NCBI GenBank assembly: GCA_907163375.1
Contig: CAJQUW010007086.1
Coordinates: forward strand, 62,001 to 126,000
Length of the DNA: 64,000 nucleotides
Direction: 5' to 3'
Origin: Prostheceraeus crozeri
Lineage: Eukaryota > Platyhelminthes > Polycladida > Euryleptidae
Of this stretch, positions 39,099 through 50,309 are shown one piece after another; position 1 is the first letter of the stretch; each line of letters begins with the position of its first letter. Both the position numbers and the translations under genes were made by a program. The notes beneath the pieces are model-generated. The model searched no databases and was not told where the DNA came from. It saw only the letters and a program-made list of their open reading frames with translations.

Positions 39099-41719
39099 GG
39101 GAACTTGTGGGAACTTGCAGGGGGGTTGGCTGTGCCGCTTCTTTCCTCTATTTTGATGTCGCTATCTCATGAATTGCGACTGCTTGTAAGAAGATTACAA
39201 TGGTTGCAAAAACACACATGCAGACTGAAAGTGTATAGGGATATGTTGATTTGAAACTGAAATTTTGTCAGATAATTGCGGTTGCGGTAGTCAATGACGC
39301 ATGTTCGTGTCACTACCATAGGTTTTACACATAGTGCTATGCGACATTAGGCTTTATGCATGAAAACAATGTTATACCTCTAAGTTTTATTTATTCTGAA
39401 AATACAAGCGGTATATCAGATCAAGTTCAATTTCGAGAAGAGAGCAAAAACTGCAATCAAGTTCAATGCTTATAAAGTTGGCGTGACTTAACGGTTATAA
39501 AATAGACAAGAATCATAAAAAATTCAATTTACGCAGCACTTTCATTTTTTACCTAATTTGCGCATGAATATCGCGATTTACGCAGATGCGTAAATTTACA
39601 CAGGCGTAGGATCACTGGCTATGACTGAAATAATTAGCGAATCTTATGATCAGAAGTATTCTTGCAGGGGAAGCAACGGGAAGTCAAAGTCAAAATGCAA
39701 GATTTTGTACAGTAGTGAATTTTTCTTAAAAAACCCCTGATACATCATATGACTTACACATAAATATAAAAACGATACAGGCTTTCTGATAGGCATAGCA
39801 GCATCTTTCTGCTTTTCATTTCGAAAAATTAGCATGTTCGGATAACATTCGGCTTGATTCAATATATTTGGGTAATGTTGCACTGTTCATGGCCACCGCA
39901 CAGCCAAAATCTGAACTTCATGTGAGAGAACAAAAATGGAATCGAGTCAAATGAATTTTCGGAAAATATAGACCTCGAATTTCATCATCGAAAACCTTAA
40001 TAAGGAAGACCTCTAGAAATAGGCATATCAGGCTTATTACACACTAACTGGAATTCATGTTGACTTCTGACTCGACTGGAGCGCAGCATGTCCGAAAAAT
40101 CTGAAAATTCTGTGAGGCCTCCATCTTTCTTTTTTAAGACATGCGTACATTATTTATACACGAGAATGATCAAAAATACACGATAAAATCAATTGTTTCG
40201 ATAAAATATCTAATGGACAACATATCATAAGTTATTTGAGGATAATAAATTCATTCATCTTATCCTAATAGACCAGTACGTAATAAACAGATTCTCTTGA
40301 CAGTACGATAAGTTTCACAGGATGCATGGAATTTAAATGTGGGTACTGCATAGACTACATAATTGTACATATGACATAACATACACACATACTTTACATA
40401 TGATTGAATAGCATATTAGTGTATGTAGATTTTCAAAATAGTCAGATACACAGATCAATCCTTCACCATGATCGCGAAATAAGAAGATACAAAAAGTGTA
40501 CAGGAAATCACGATTATGATTTCTGAAACAATTCATCACAATCACTCTCTAGAAAAAGTTCCACTTTTACAGGAGAGCATAAAACACAACGGTGAACAAA
40601 CCACTGAACAGTGTACTGTACTCGTGCTGTACATGTACATCCAAAGAAGAGGCTCAGGAAGGAAGACATGAAGACCTAAAGAAAACAGACAAAGTTTGCT
40701 TTGTTCTCACGTCAAAATTGTGTATATTTTAGTCTTAGATTGCAAGTCTGAATATTATAAATATAATGTACAATGGACAGATGTGCATGTACTTCCGTGT
40801 AGAACAATGTTAAGATTGAACTGAATGTGATTCTTCTGTGCTATTTCTACATTGAAAATGTATTTCTGTAACAAAAGCAAATTCCATATTACTAGCCGCG
40901 TTAACAATTAAGTTGTATAACGTACATGACTACGTGCATCGTACATCGTGTAGTACAGTGTGCAGTCGGAATGGGAACACTGATATGCAATGGTGGGCGA
41001 GCCGAGTGAGGCAAGGGAGGACGCAATTGACAGGTGATTGACATTCGATTCGAAAAGCATCTCATTTTCAAAAAACACCTCTAGTTTTTGAACAGGACCA
41101 CTGACTGACTAACTTCATCTTTTGGATTAAAATTCAGACTCTTCAGAACATCATTCAGGTTCTTCTATTATCCATGTCATCAATCAAATAAATTGGAAGA
41201 AAATGGAGTTGAGTTAAAGAAAGAGGTTGATGTCTGCAAAATTTCGTCACTATGTGTACAAATTGTTCATCTATATTTTATAAATATGGTCACCAAGGAC
41301 AAAAAAGTTCTTCCTTAATTATACACATCACAATGCGATTAGTGGACAAGGGGTGGCAAAAATGCGCATGATGCCAGCACATTTGTGGAAGGCCCCTGCC
41401 TTTAGCTAGCGCTACTAAGACTAGAGTATCTACAGTAAAATGTTCAGCTTAGTTATCAACTATTCTGCTTCAATATAATAGCCGACTTTCATCTTGGCAC
41501 CATCATAGTAATTCATTTATTAATCTATTGTTATTTATTTAAACTACTGATATACTGCTTTTTATTTAGTTTCCATTTCATTTTCACATTTGCTTTGATG
41601 TTTTTCTATTGTTTTTAATTATTTGCATCAATTATAATTATTAGTAATTAATTTTTGTTCAACATTTTAAAATTTCATCCATATCCTGGATTATTTATTT
41701 CATAGCAAGAATTTCTCAC
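39099..41719. other. UBE2I intron 3, proximal part
   Basis: This is AT-rich intronic DNA immediately downstream of exon 3. I see no exon, RNA gene or bounded transposon. Confidence 0.55.
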
Positions 41720-41902
41720 CTGTTTTATTGTGATTGCCGGTTTCCAATCCTTCTCTTCATCAAGTAATGAAAGACAAACAGTACCGGAAGGATAAACATT
41801 TGGATGGAAAAGAGGAGGTTCAAATTTGCATTTTGGAGGAGAGCTTGGATAGTCTTCTTTAAAATACATTTTCAAATGGAACAAACCACCTTCCCACATA
41901 GT
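41720..41902 (-). CDS. UBE2I: SUMO-conjugating enzyme UBC9, exon 3 (active site)
   Basis: A 183-nt exon between acceptor TTTCAG (ending at 41903) and donor GTGAGA (from 41719), in phase 0 at both sides. It encodes 61 residues from [14 protein letters not shown] to PAITIKQ. It contains the E2 signature [13 protein letters not shown] with the SUMO-thioester Cys100 (human Cys93), plus Asn92 and Tyr94 (human Asn85 and Tyr87). UBC9 receives SUMO from the SAE1/UBA2 E1 and passes it to lysines in target proteins, mainly in the nucleus. One unusual change is Met59 where human UBC9 has Pro52, just before WEGG. The 'MRAPHF' start of the open frame is intron, not exon. Confidence 0.98.
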
Positions 41903-44251
41903 CTGAAACAAAAAATGTGGTGCACGCATAATTTTGAGAATACTTTTGTGATAATGATGATGTCGTCACTGGTTAATGCAGCTAACGTTTTATGTTGGAT
42001 AAAAAGCAAGTTAAAAAGAACTTATATTTATACAGTAAAAATAACTTTTATTGAAAACAGCAATATTAGGTATAAATATGGGGACAAAATTACTATTCTT
42101 GCTTCATCAAAATTAAAGTTAATCTGAGACCAATCTGAATCAACCTAAGATGCCGCATGACACTGATGTAATGGCAATTCTTATCTGCTAGCATTATTCG
42201 ATTGATGATACTACTTCGATTCATTTACTGAACAAAATAATGTTGTAAATGTGGGCATTGTGGTAGAAATGCTAGCGATTGTTCTACCAGAAATGTGCGC
42301 CACATGTGGGTTGGTGTCCTACACATTAACTCCTAGCGGGCTGATAAACGTGTCAAGAAATTTATGGGTGGAAGATTTACTAGCGAGTATACAGCAGCTC
42401 CCGACAGACGACACGTAGTAATATCAACTGACATCATGTAGCGGAAGTGCGGAAGGTTCAGGGTTCGAGTTCGTCCGCTTTGGAAGGAATGTACCACCGC
42501 TCTCACTAGAGCCTGTACAGAGTTGTTGAGAGTAGCGAATGAGGAATGCTGTGTCCTCCTAGATTACTTAACTAGGATGACTTTATGCCTTGGATGGGGC
42601 CGGATGAGTAAAAACATAATTAGTGACAGTTGAAGTCATATTCAACCACAAACGAAAATAGGGTTTTCTTCATTGTATGAGGACTATTGAACGTTATATT
42701 GTTCCAATCTGAAACTCAATTATTCATTGCATGATTCAGTAAGCTGTCAACTAAATTAGCAGTCTATGCATAGAAATTAATAAATTACTAGACCTATTCT
42801 GATGACAAATCCTAGAAAGTCTTTTGTATCCGCATTTTCTGAATCAGAGCTTGAAGGAAGAGGACTAGCCTATACACCAAAATGTCCCTCAGCAGAGGAT
42901 CAAAGACAAAGAACCAGAAAACCGAAGAAAGATGGGATGATTAAGGAATATGACTAAATAACCAGGCAATTGTGTAGCAAAGTAAGCCAAACAGAAACAC
43001 TGAAAATAAGGTGGTAGAAAAGTGAATAGACAAGTGGATGCAAAACACATAATAACTAAGTAAAAAAAACCAGCAACTGTTTAATTCGTGGGGAGGGGTT
43101 TCCACGCAAATGTCATCTCAAATGCCTCGACATCAAATCTTCAAACTGCTCTAAGACATGCTTGCTATGCATTATGTGAAAGCTAAAGATCCGAATTTTC
43201 CGAGAAAATTGTATGAATTACTTGCCTCAGTTGTCACAAAGCTGTAAAAAGCTCTAAAACTTAAGATTTTTTCGTCAAAAAAAATGCAAAGAGTATGTGA
43301 CATCTATGAAATCAGATGCTGTGCTTCAAAAATTAATCACATCTTTAATTAGAGCACACTCAGCAAACAGGAGTGATCATCTGCAAAAATGCAATAGTTA
43401 AATTGTTTCCACTGCATTCATCCTTAGAGATGTTCAGGTCATCTCTTATGTTTTGTCCGACACCAAACTGATCATTTTTTAGGTTTACAGATAGACTATT
43501 ATTTTTGCAATTCAAACCCTCACTTAGCCTGACAATCAATCTATACCCCCTTTTGACAGGAGCTTCTATTATCGGTTCGCAATCCTGGAATCGGACGAGA
43601 TTTAACAGACAACAAAATCGTGCTTGATGGTCAGTAGGCTACCTCATTGATGATTTGAAGAACCCTAGGATATGTATGAGATAAAAATGAGTGAAAGTTT
43701 CAAGAAAATAATTAGAAAAAATAATGCATATACATTGAATGTAGGTCTACATCAATTCCACCGCTAAAATATGTCTTTCACTATGCGTTAGATTGCGTGC
43801 TCGACATAAAAGGCGAAAATACAAGTTTCGATCTTCGACTACCACAATATATCGTCGATAAAGAGCTTCATTGTAGCATGCTTACTATCATCACCGATAA
43901 AAGCTTCGTTTGTGCGGGTGAGTGAATTATTACACTTTATATGATGGTGATATAATCAGTGAAATATATCTAGTGACTGTTTGAAAATGATTTTGATGAT
44001 GAAGACAACAAAATGATTTTATTAAAAAAGTATGCATGGAGCTCCATGAGATACGAGGAAGAAATTTTAATGGCGCCAATACTTCTATTTACCTACTACA
44101 TTGCCCTTATGTAGAACTTAGATATAGCCTACGCATAATTCCGTTTCGACTAAATCGGTTAAACGAGCAGTTACAACGATGTTTCCGTTGCGCTAATACA
44201 ACCATGTGATGACTCAAGGACTACTAGATATGTTTATAAGTAGTCCAAAAA
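41903..44251. other. UBE2I intron 2, downstream part
   Basis: No exon or bounded element is recognised. A GGTTCGAGTTC string near 42461 resembles a tRNA/SINE B box, but no A box or cloverleaf was found. Confidence 0.45.
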
Positions 44252-44485
44252 TCAAATGGGGATTAATCGTCGGAAATAACGTTTCACTTTAACCATTTCG
44301 ACGTCCTCAGGCCAGTGGTCAGCACATATTACAATGTGCTTTGTCACTTTCTCGATTTGATTTGGCAGCGCTCGAGTCCAACGATCACATTCTTCCTCGT
44401 TGTTAGGAAATCCATACACAGTAACTTTGGAATTACTGGAATCGTAGTTGCCTTTACATTTTCCAACACAGCACTTCCGAGGCAT
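44252..44485 (-). CDS. THAP-type zinc finger exon or element fragment
   Basis: From the ATG at 44485 the frame encodes 77 residues starting MPRKCCVGKC. The THAP (C2CH) layout is visible: CVGKC for the first two cysteines, VYGFPNN with the conserved FP, RWTRAL with the conserved Trp, and CADHW for the last Cys-x2-His. THAP domains bind DNA and occur in host regulators and in P-element and Kolobok transposases. The frame closes at 44252 soon after the domain, so the protein is either spliced onward (donor uncertain) or truncated. It lies in UBE2I intron 2 on the same strand. An upstream in-frame ATG at 44521 is possible, but the MPRKC start is the usual THAP N-terminus. Confidence 0.7.
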   Translation of the reverse strand: MPRKCCVGKCKGNYDSSNSKVTVYGFPNNEEECDRWTRALPNQIEKVTKHIVICADHWPEDVEMVKVKRYFRRLIPI

Positions 44486-45074
44486 TACGGCACGACGTAA
44501 GAGATGGAGTGATAGTCTCACAAGCAGAACCGAGGCTCTTCGTGCCCTCAGCTGGCCACGAAAGGGCGTAATCGATGAAGTGAATATCGTCTCACACTAC
44601 CTCACAAGTATAGGAGCTTATCAATGACTAACTAACTGCAGGCTTCGAGTCTGTGCACTATCCGGCAATGAGGAGCGCGCACAGCCGTGTAAACAATAGC
44701 CTGTATGTGGGAAGACAGCGTAGCAGCAGCTGCTGATCTTGTGCCGGCGTGAAACAGCCAGCCTCTAAAACTCGACACAATGACTTCGCTTTCTGCGTCC
44801 TGGCAGCTAATTGTATTGAGTCGTCCTTGGATGACTACATTGTAACATGTGCATCACACGACAAAAAATTATCATTTTTACATGTACCGCTAGGTTTGAT
44901 GTTTAGCATATACTATTCCATGACACATAGTGCTGTTCTGCTGCGTGTGTAAGCTGTTAGCTTCTCCAAGGATCTTTATAATACATCGTGTAGTCGGGTA
45001 TAAACTGCTTCAATAAAATGTTCATGACTTGCATCATTGCATTTTCTTATGTAGGCCTAGTTAATGTGTTTGTA
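44486..45074. other. Relatively GC-rich stretch upstream of the THAP exon
   Basis: Sequence 44490-44750 is richer in G, C and CpG (for example GAGGAGCGCGCACAGCCG near 44670) than its surroundings and could hold the promoter of the THAP gene. No TATA box or initiator is evident. The rest shows nothing recognisable. Confidence 0.3.
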
Positions 45075-45239
45075 CAGAGGTGGGCAATCGGATAATCGGA
45101 CTACATAGTCCAATTATACAAATATTCGGAACTTCATTTTCGAATTGGATAATCGAATCGGACTGTTTGATATTTTAAAGCGATTCGGTTGGAGTGTTGT
45201 CATAATATAGAATCATGCTGACTTAGTGATTTTTGATTA

Positions 45240-45597
45240 GCGTGAGGAATGCGGCGCAAATAATAAAAATCAGCATTCTGTTGATTCTTATATTGCCACG
45301 AGGCCTTTCGTCGACTCTCTTCGGGTGGCTACAGTCGATACATTAGAAACAAATGAAAATGAGACAATGATATATATACAAGAAAGAATGAATAGCAATG
45401 AGTGATAGCTCGCTAGCGCCAAGGGAGAGACAAAGTCACTGTTGTGTCTTTCTGAACGCACAATGGAGGTAGCAGTGACGTAATGTGCGTTGCCTCGAGA
45501 TATGGTAATAAGCGAGGTCTTTGCGTCCGAACGATGACGTCGAAGAACTTGATTCTTTGGCTTGCATTATCGAACAAGCGGCACTCACTCGCGTGTC
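45240..45597 (-). repeat. PLE inverted arm, left
   Basis: A 358-bp arm that reads as the exact inverse of 46513-46870 by eye. It includes the last codons of the PLE open frame (stop near 45413), the 3' UTR and a hammerhead-like motif at 45295-45329. Confidence 0.93.
45295..45329 (-). ncRNA. Hammerhead-like motif in PLE 3' end (left arm)
   Basis: On the minus strand, GCCAC and GTGGC form stem I. Between them are CCGAAGA (core CUGANGA with one change), a short GAGTCGAC segment, GAAA, then GGCC and UC before the presumed cleavage site. The AGGCCT around the GAAA/UC junction is palindromic, as in the other candidates here. Stem II is poor, so activity is doubtful. PLEs of other animals are known to carry small type I hammerheads with very short stem III. 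Confidence 0.45.
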
Positions 45598-46500
45598 TCG
45601 TCACCGCGCTAGCAGGTTCGGCGCTGCTTCTTGGTCGTCGGTTGTGTCCGTCCATTAACCAGGCCGGCAGGTGCTCCTTCATTCTGGTCCCCAACCACCG
45701 TTCTGTGCGTCCGATGTAACTGCTACCACAGTTGCACTGAAATCGATAAACGACATCGGACACACATTCGGGCGGCAGGGGATCCTTGAGAGAGCGCACC
45801 GGCAGACACTGGGTGGTGCAGAGGATCCTCGGCTCGACAGCAGGAAACGCCAGTCTCGTCACCCGACGTACTCGGGCCCTCACATCACTGAGGAATGTAT
45901 CCCCTTGGAATGGCACCGTCAGGTAAGCGATCTTTCTCTCCGGACCAATCGTTGCTTCACGTTGTGGCGGATTGCTGCTGTGCTTCTGGATAAAAGAAGC
46001 GGGGTAGCCGTTTGACTTTAGCGTGTTCAGCAGCAAGCGACATTCATCTTCGAGCTTGTCTTGAGTGCAGATTCTGTGTGCTCGTTGGTAGAGATTCTTA
46101 ACCAAGTTCCTTTTGTAACTCATCGGACAAAACTAAAAAAATGCAAGTATAAACCTGACCAAGTCTTCTTTCTATAAACCGAGGTGGAAATGCTACCATC
46201 ATTATTCTTAGTGACAAGAACGTCAAGAAAAGGAAGAGAATTCGAATTCTCAGTCTCGACCGTGAAACTTAGGTTTCTATGTATAGCGTTTAACTTAGAA
46301 AAAAACGATGGAACTTCATCTCTCGAGTCAAAAACAACAAAAGTATCATCTACGTAACGTAAGTACAGTAGAGGTTTGGTAACTGAACGATCAGTCAAGA
46401 GATGTAGTTCCAAGTAACCCAAAAAAATGTCTGCAAGAATGGGTCCTAGGGGACTGCCCATCGCTACGCCATCTTTTTGAAAATACAGCTTTTTATATAT
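45413..46500 (-). pseudogene. PLE polyprotein fragment: reverse transcriptase and GIY-YIG endonuclease
   Basis: The reverse transcriptase part shows KDGVAMGSPLGPILAD, LRYVDDTFVVF (catalytic YVDD) and SLPFLDVLVT...SVYRK. The second part has the conserved SYKRNLVKNLYQRA block, a cysteine pair (FQCNCGSSYIGRTERW) leading into the GIY-YIG nuclease, then MKEHL and HASECRLF. The reading frame changes once at a T-run near 46130. The N-terminal half of the reverse transcriptase is absent (5' truncation), so this copy is not autonomous. The nuclease is thought to nick the target for reverse transcription. Confidence 0.9.
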
Positions 46501-46512
46501 AATACAGCTCAC

Positions 46513-46870
46513 GACACGCGAGTGAGTGCCGCTTGTTCGATAATGCAAGCCAAAGAATCAAGTTCTTCGACGTCATCGTTCGGACGCAAAGACCTCGCTT
46601 ATTACCATATCTCGAGGCAACGCACATTACGTCACTGCTACCTCCATTGTGCGTTCAGAAAGACACAACAGTGACTTTGTCTCTCCCTTGGCGCTAGCGA
46701 GCTATCACTCATTGCTATTCATTCTTTCTTGTATATATATCATTGTCTCATTTTCATTTGTTTCTAATGTATCGACTGTAGCCACCCGAAGAGAGTCGAC
46801 GAAAGGCCTCGTGGCAATATAAGAATCAACAGAATGCTGATTTTTATTATTTGCGCCGCATTCCTCACGC
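46513..46870 (+). repeat. PLE inverted arm, right
   Basis: The inverse copy of 45240-45597, of identical length (358 bp) and with no mismatch seen by eye. It is followed by about 20 bp of extra sequence before the target duplication. Confidence 0.93.
46781..46815 (+). ncRNA. Hammerhead-like motif in PLE 3' end (right arm)
   Basis: The second, oppositely oriented copy of the 35-nt motif at 45295-45329: stem I GCCAC/GTGGC, CCGAAGA, GAAA, GGCCTC. The same reservations about stem II apply. Confidence 0.45.
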
Positions 46871-47573
46871 GAATCATACCTGAGAGCCGTTGATTTTTGA
46901 TTAATCATTTTGCCTTATCATTGATTCAACCTCGATCGAAGACAATAGAAGAATTTGATTAATGACTGCATTACTTCTACAAGTACGTACTTCTGTAATT
47001 CTTTATAACACTCATGCAGTCGGTGGAAGACAACCTTGTTCAATTAGAACAGGGATTGATAAATTGAATTACTCTCTCACTCTGGTCTGTGGTCTCACCT
47101 CTGTGACGAGCGAATGGCGCCTTGAAAACGCGTGTGTCAGTAGTGTCAACTATCAAAACAGCAAGACTAATGCTCGCCGCATCTTTCGGCTCAGTCACTC
47201 AGACAATAAGCGACTGACAATCCCACTTTTGTGTCCTTTATGCAGCGTCGTAGTAATCGTGCATAAGTCGTTGATGAAGGAAAATCCTCTCACTTTTATG
47301 TTGGAGCTGCACCAGCTAACATCCATATAGCCACACACAAGAATGAAAAATTTTTTAACCAGCGCTAGGAACACTTGCAAGTGGTCAGAGCTTCCAACTA
47401 GGGACACCAAACACAGCTATAACTATAAATGTCGACGAACGGGCGGTCATGGACAGTTTGAGCCCTCCGAGTTCATTGGTACTGTCCCCTTCCGTACAAG
47501 AGGATCATGAAGCTGTACCGACCAGCACTATCTACTTTCCGCGAAAGATGAGTCAGAAACAGGAAGCCCAGAA

Positions 47574-47798
47574 ATGAAAGTGGTGTCCGAATTTGACGAT
47601 TGGTCAAAGAAGGCTCTCAGAGGATGCCCGGTACTTTCAGGAGACCTATTCCCCCAAAATTTCAGAAACGCCTGGAAGAAACTTTTTTGGAAGTACAGCA
47701 CACCCCTTCCAAGATCAGCCTCAATCGAGCGCGTCTTCAGTTTCGGGTCGGACATTTTAAGGCCTAAAAGGGCGGCACTCATTTGCCATAAACTTTGA
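47574..47798 (+). pseudogene. hAT transposase dimerisation domain remnant
   Basis: The segment reads W..LFWKYSTPLPRSASIERVFSFGSDILRPKRAAL, the classical hAT C-terminal dimerisation motif (SAxxERVFS, then RxxL). Upstream frames (near 46962-47330) hold a decayed TSEWRLENACV block consistent with the catalytic core. The gene is fragmentary. Confidence 0.8.
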
Positions 47799-48653
47799 AG
47801 CCTTGGCATTTCTGAAGGGTAACCTTCATTTGTTGAAGGAAGCGCCCTGTGTCGATTAAGATGAGGACTAAGAATACATTTATACACCGTTTTATGTTTA
47901 AGCACAAGATCTGTTTTAGCTGCAGAGTATATACTTTACTACATGGATATCATGTTTTTGTCATTGAGACTTTGTAATGTCTCTGTTTGATCATGGTAGT
48001 GTACCTATATTAAATATCAGTAGGCATAATTCGGTCCTACGTTTGATATTCCAATAAATACAATTTTCTTTGGAATTTTTTCTTTTTCTGTGTAATTGTA
48101 AGCTGTAAGCGCCCTCGCACTTTTCATCATCCCTAGTATAAAAAGTTGAATTTGAATTGATATTCGGTACGAATATTGACTACGCATTTTTGATGGAGTA
48201 CAAAGATGATTAATTTGAATTTCATTTCATCTGATAGTCGAATAGGACAATCGAATCGCTTTCACAAAAGGGAATCGAATCGGAACTTGATTTATTAAAT
48301 TTAAATCGAATAATCGCTATCGGAACTCGGAGCCGGTGAGTCGGATAATCGCTAATCGGAACTTCATTTTTCCGAATCGCGCCCACCTTCTATATTTGAT
48401 GCCTCATAGATGACAAAACAAATATTGTTATCTTCTATGCTCGAATAATGTCCAGTGCCGAAGATAGTTGGCTCTTATTGAAGAACAATATGTCGAAACT
48501 TAGAGAAGCAAACAAAGCAACGAGTGCGTACTGAACTTGATAAAGACACCTACAAAGCTTTCATGATTGCATTCCAATCAATTTCATACATGAGTGATTT
48601 AACCTTAAATAGTGCCATTAAGATGGATACATATAATCAAAGTATAGTAATAC

Positions 48654-49300
48654 CAGGGTGTCCGCACAAATTTGAATGAAAATTTACAGGTGTTTTCCAG
48701 GGAAATTTACCAAAATTCAGTGGTCAAATACGAACGAAAATTTCCAGACTTTCTGCAAGGAAATTTTACTCAAAGTCACGCGTCAAATTTAAACGCAAAT
48801 TTTCGGGAAAATATAACCCAAAGTTCTATGCCCGAGAAATTTACATATCATGAAATTAATAATAATGACGATAAGAAGATTGAAAGGTTGCGTGAAATTT
48901 GTTGAATTTTTTAATGCGCAGGTGATTAAAAAAAAAATACCAATATAGTGCATAATAAGTATGTATCAGACTACAATATATTTCTAGAAAAAGTGAAAGT
49001 ATAATCGATCGCAACAAATTTAAAGCAAGCGGAATGGAAAGAACAAAATAGGGGTAGAGTATAACAATCAATAACGAAAAATATTTGACGTGACAATGAA
49101 ATGTAACAACAGAATATTTTTAAAGTCTACTCGGAAATGAAATACAACAAGGTGAACATCACAGCGTTGTCATTCAGATAAGATCATTTGAAAAATAGAA
49201 TGATCTCATCAAGTTCGGCAACTTCTTTCTACTAGTCCAAGACTCCATGATTTCCATGTTTTCCAGGGCAAAATTCCATTTTCCAGGATTATAATATAAA
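48654..49300. mobile_element. Degraded hAT-like element end
   Basis: It begins CAGGGTGTCCGCAC and is rich in AAATTT/TTTCCAGG words on both sides (TTTTCCAGGG near 48690 and 49260), like the subterminal regions of the hAT elements at 24256 and 37027. No matching right terminus was found, so the extent is a guess. Confidence 0.45.
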
Positions 49301-49399
49301 ATCCTGTAATAATAAATAATTCATTAATAACGAAAAGGACGATAATATTGAAAACCGAGATAGCGTATCAGAAATACATAATAAAGATCCTTCAAATTA

Positions 49400-49785
49400 T
49401 CATCTCTTCATAGAGCTTGGTAGAAACCTTTTGACAGCCCTCTTGAATGCTTCAACGATAAAAAATGCTAGAAATACCTCCAAATGAAGCTTACTCCACA
49501 GCCTTGCTGTTCTATGAAAGGATCTCTTGAAATATTCAGTCCAATCGTGATGATAAGTAACAAGGTAGGGTAGTGGCTGATGTGGACTGACCAATTTAAA
49601 GAGTCTGGCAGCGTCACACCAAGGAAAGATATGGATTTCCCAACTGAAAGGGAATGACCTGTCATAGCGATGGCAGGATATTCGTTGTCTTGGACACGCT
49701 TATGAGAAAAACTTATTGACTGAGTTTTGCATTCATTGAAACTGACACGATCGGGGCGAGCAGAAGACAGAATTATCTGTATGTC
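49400..49785 (-). mobile_element. CR1/Jockey-group LINE fragment with internal deletion
   Basis: The minus strand encodes FNECKTQSISFSHKR, then SISFLGVTLPDSLNWSVHIS (the conserved LGV..D..L.W..HI block near the end of the reverse transcriptase). After a gap of missing residues it encodes FKRSFHRTARLWSKL and EAFKRAVKRFL, the usual C-terminus of such LINEs. The middle portion is deleted and the frame changes. It lies just downstream of UBE2I exon 2. Confidence 0.75.
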
Positions 49786-49843
49786 AGTATATCACAATTG
49801 TTGCTTCGATTTTTATCGGTCGAAAAATTAAACTCTGACTTAC

Positions 49844-49927
49844 CCCTTTCTTTCCAGGTATCATACATTCCCATACCATCATATTCATTGTTCCATCCGT
49901 GTTCTTAATTGGTCGAGCTACAAATCC
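49844..49927 (-). CDS. UBE2I: SUMO-conjugating enzyme UBC9, exon 2
   Basis: An 84-nt exon between acceptor TTTCAG (ending at 49928) and donor GTAAGT (from 49843), phase 0 at both edges. It encodes 28 residues, [12 protein letters not shown] through [12 protein letters not shown], against human GFVAVPTKNPDG through NWECAIPGKKG. This is the beta-sheet core of the E2 fold. The exon is too short to stand out as an open frame. It is supported by its splice sites and by exact continuity with exons 1 and 3. Confidence 0.97.
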
Positions 49928-50309
49928 CTGAAATGTTAAGAAAGCATTGTGACTTGAAATTATCGATGTTTATTGTTTCAAGATCAAAACCTTGGTTGGC
50001 AATGTTTCGCAGAATCTATATTTATGTTTGCAGTCTCCTAATCATTTTTTTCTTCTGCCTACATCGATGCCTACTTGATCGAGAAATTTGTGAAATTTTT
50101 GATATATTCATGTCACATCTGATTTCACAAGAACGTGATCGTCTAGAGTCTATTAATACACTATGCAAAATATTGATAATCTAATCGATACCTGGCGCTT
50201 CATCTATTGTAACCTGTTGCTTCATTATTTCCACATTTCTTGGACAACTCGAATTTCGCATGATAAACTAATAGTAATAATTTGTCAATTAATTGTACCA
50301 AGCATATTA

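Larger units (their letters stand above)
45240..46891 (-). mobile_element. Penelope-like element with inverted duplicated 3' ends
   Basis: A 12-bp duplication GATTTTTGATTA (45228-45239 and 46892-46903) frames a 1652-bp insertion. The main copy runs on the minus strand (RT then GIY-YIG, 46500 to 45413), with its 3' end at the left. The right end is an inverted duplicate of the last 358 bp of the same element (46513-46870), so the two copies meet head to head and both 3' ends point outward. The arms look identical, so the event is recent. The element is inserted in the hAT at 45075-48392. Partial inverted copies of this kind are known for PLEs. Confidence 0.92.
45075..48392 (+). mobile_element. 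hAT element split by a Penelope-like insertion
   Basis: The left end CAGAGGTGGGCAATCGG and the right end, read inverted, TAGAAGGTGGGCGCGATTCGG are related hAT-type terminal repeats. Subterminal words of the CGGATAATCG/GGAACTTCATTTT type recur at both ends. The flanks TGTTTGTA and TATTTGAT match at only 5 of 8 positions, so the insertion is old. The element encodes a decayed plus-strand transposase whose C-terminal dimerisation block survives at 47574-47798. A PLE at 45240-46891 is inserted near its left end. Confidence 0.8.

Noticed and set aside
41903-41929. Start codon upstream of UBE2I exon 3 (MRAPHF...)
   Set aside because: This part of the open frame lies before the TTTCAG acceptor and has no match to UBC9, so it is intron.
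42440-42510. tRNA/SINE-like B box (GGTTCGAGTTC)
   Set aside because: No A box at the right distance, no cloverleaf and no SINE tail were found.
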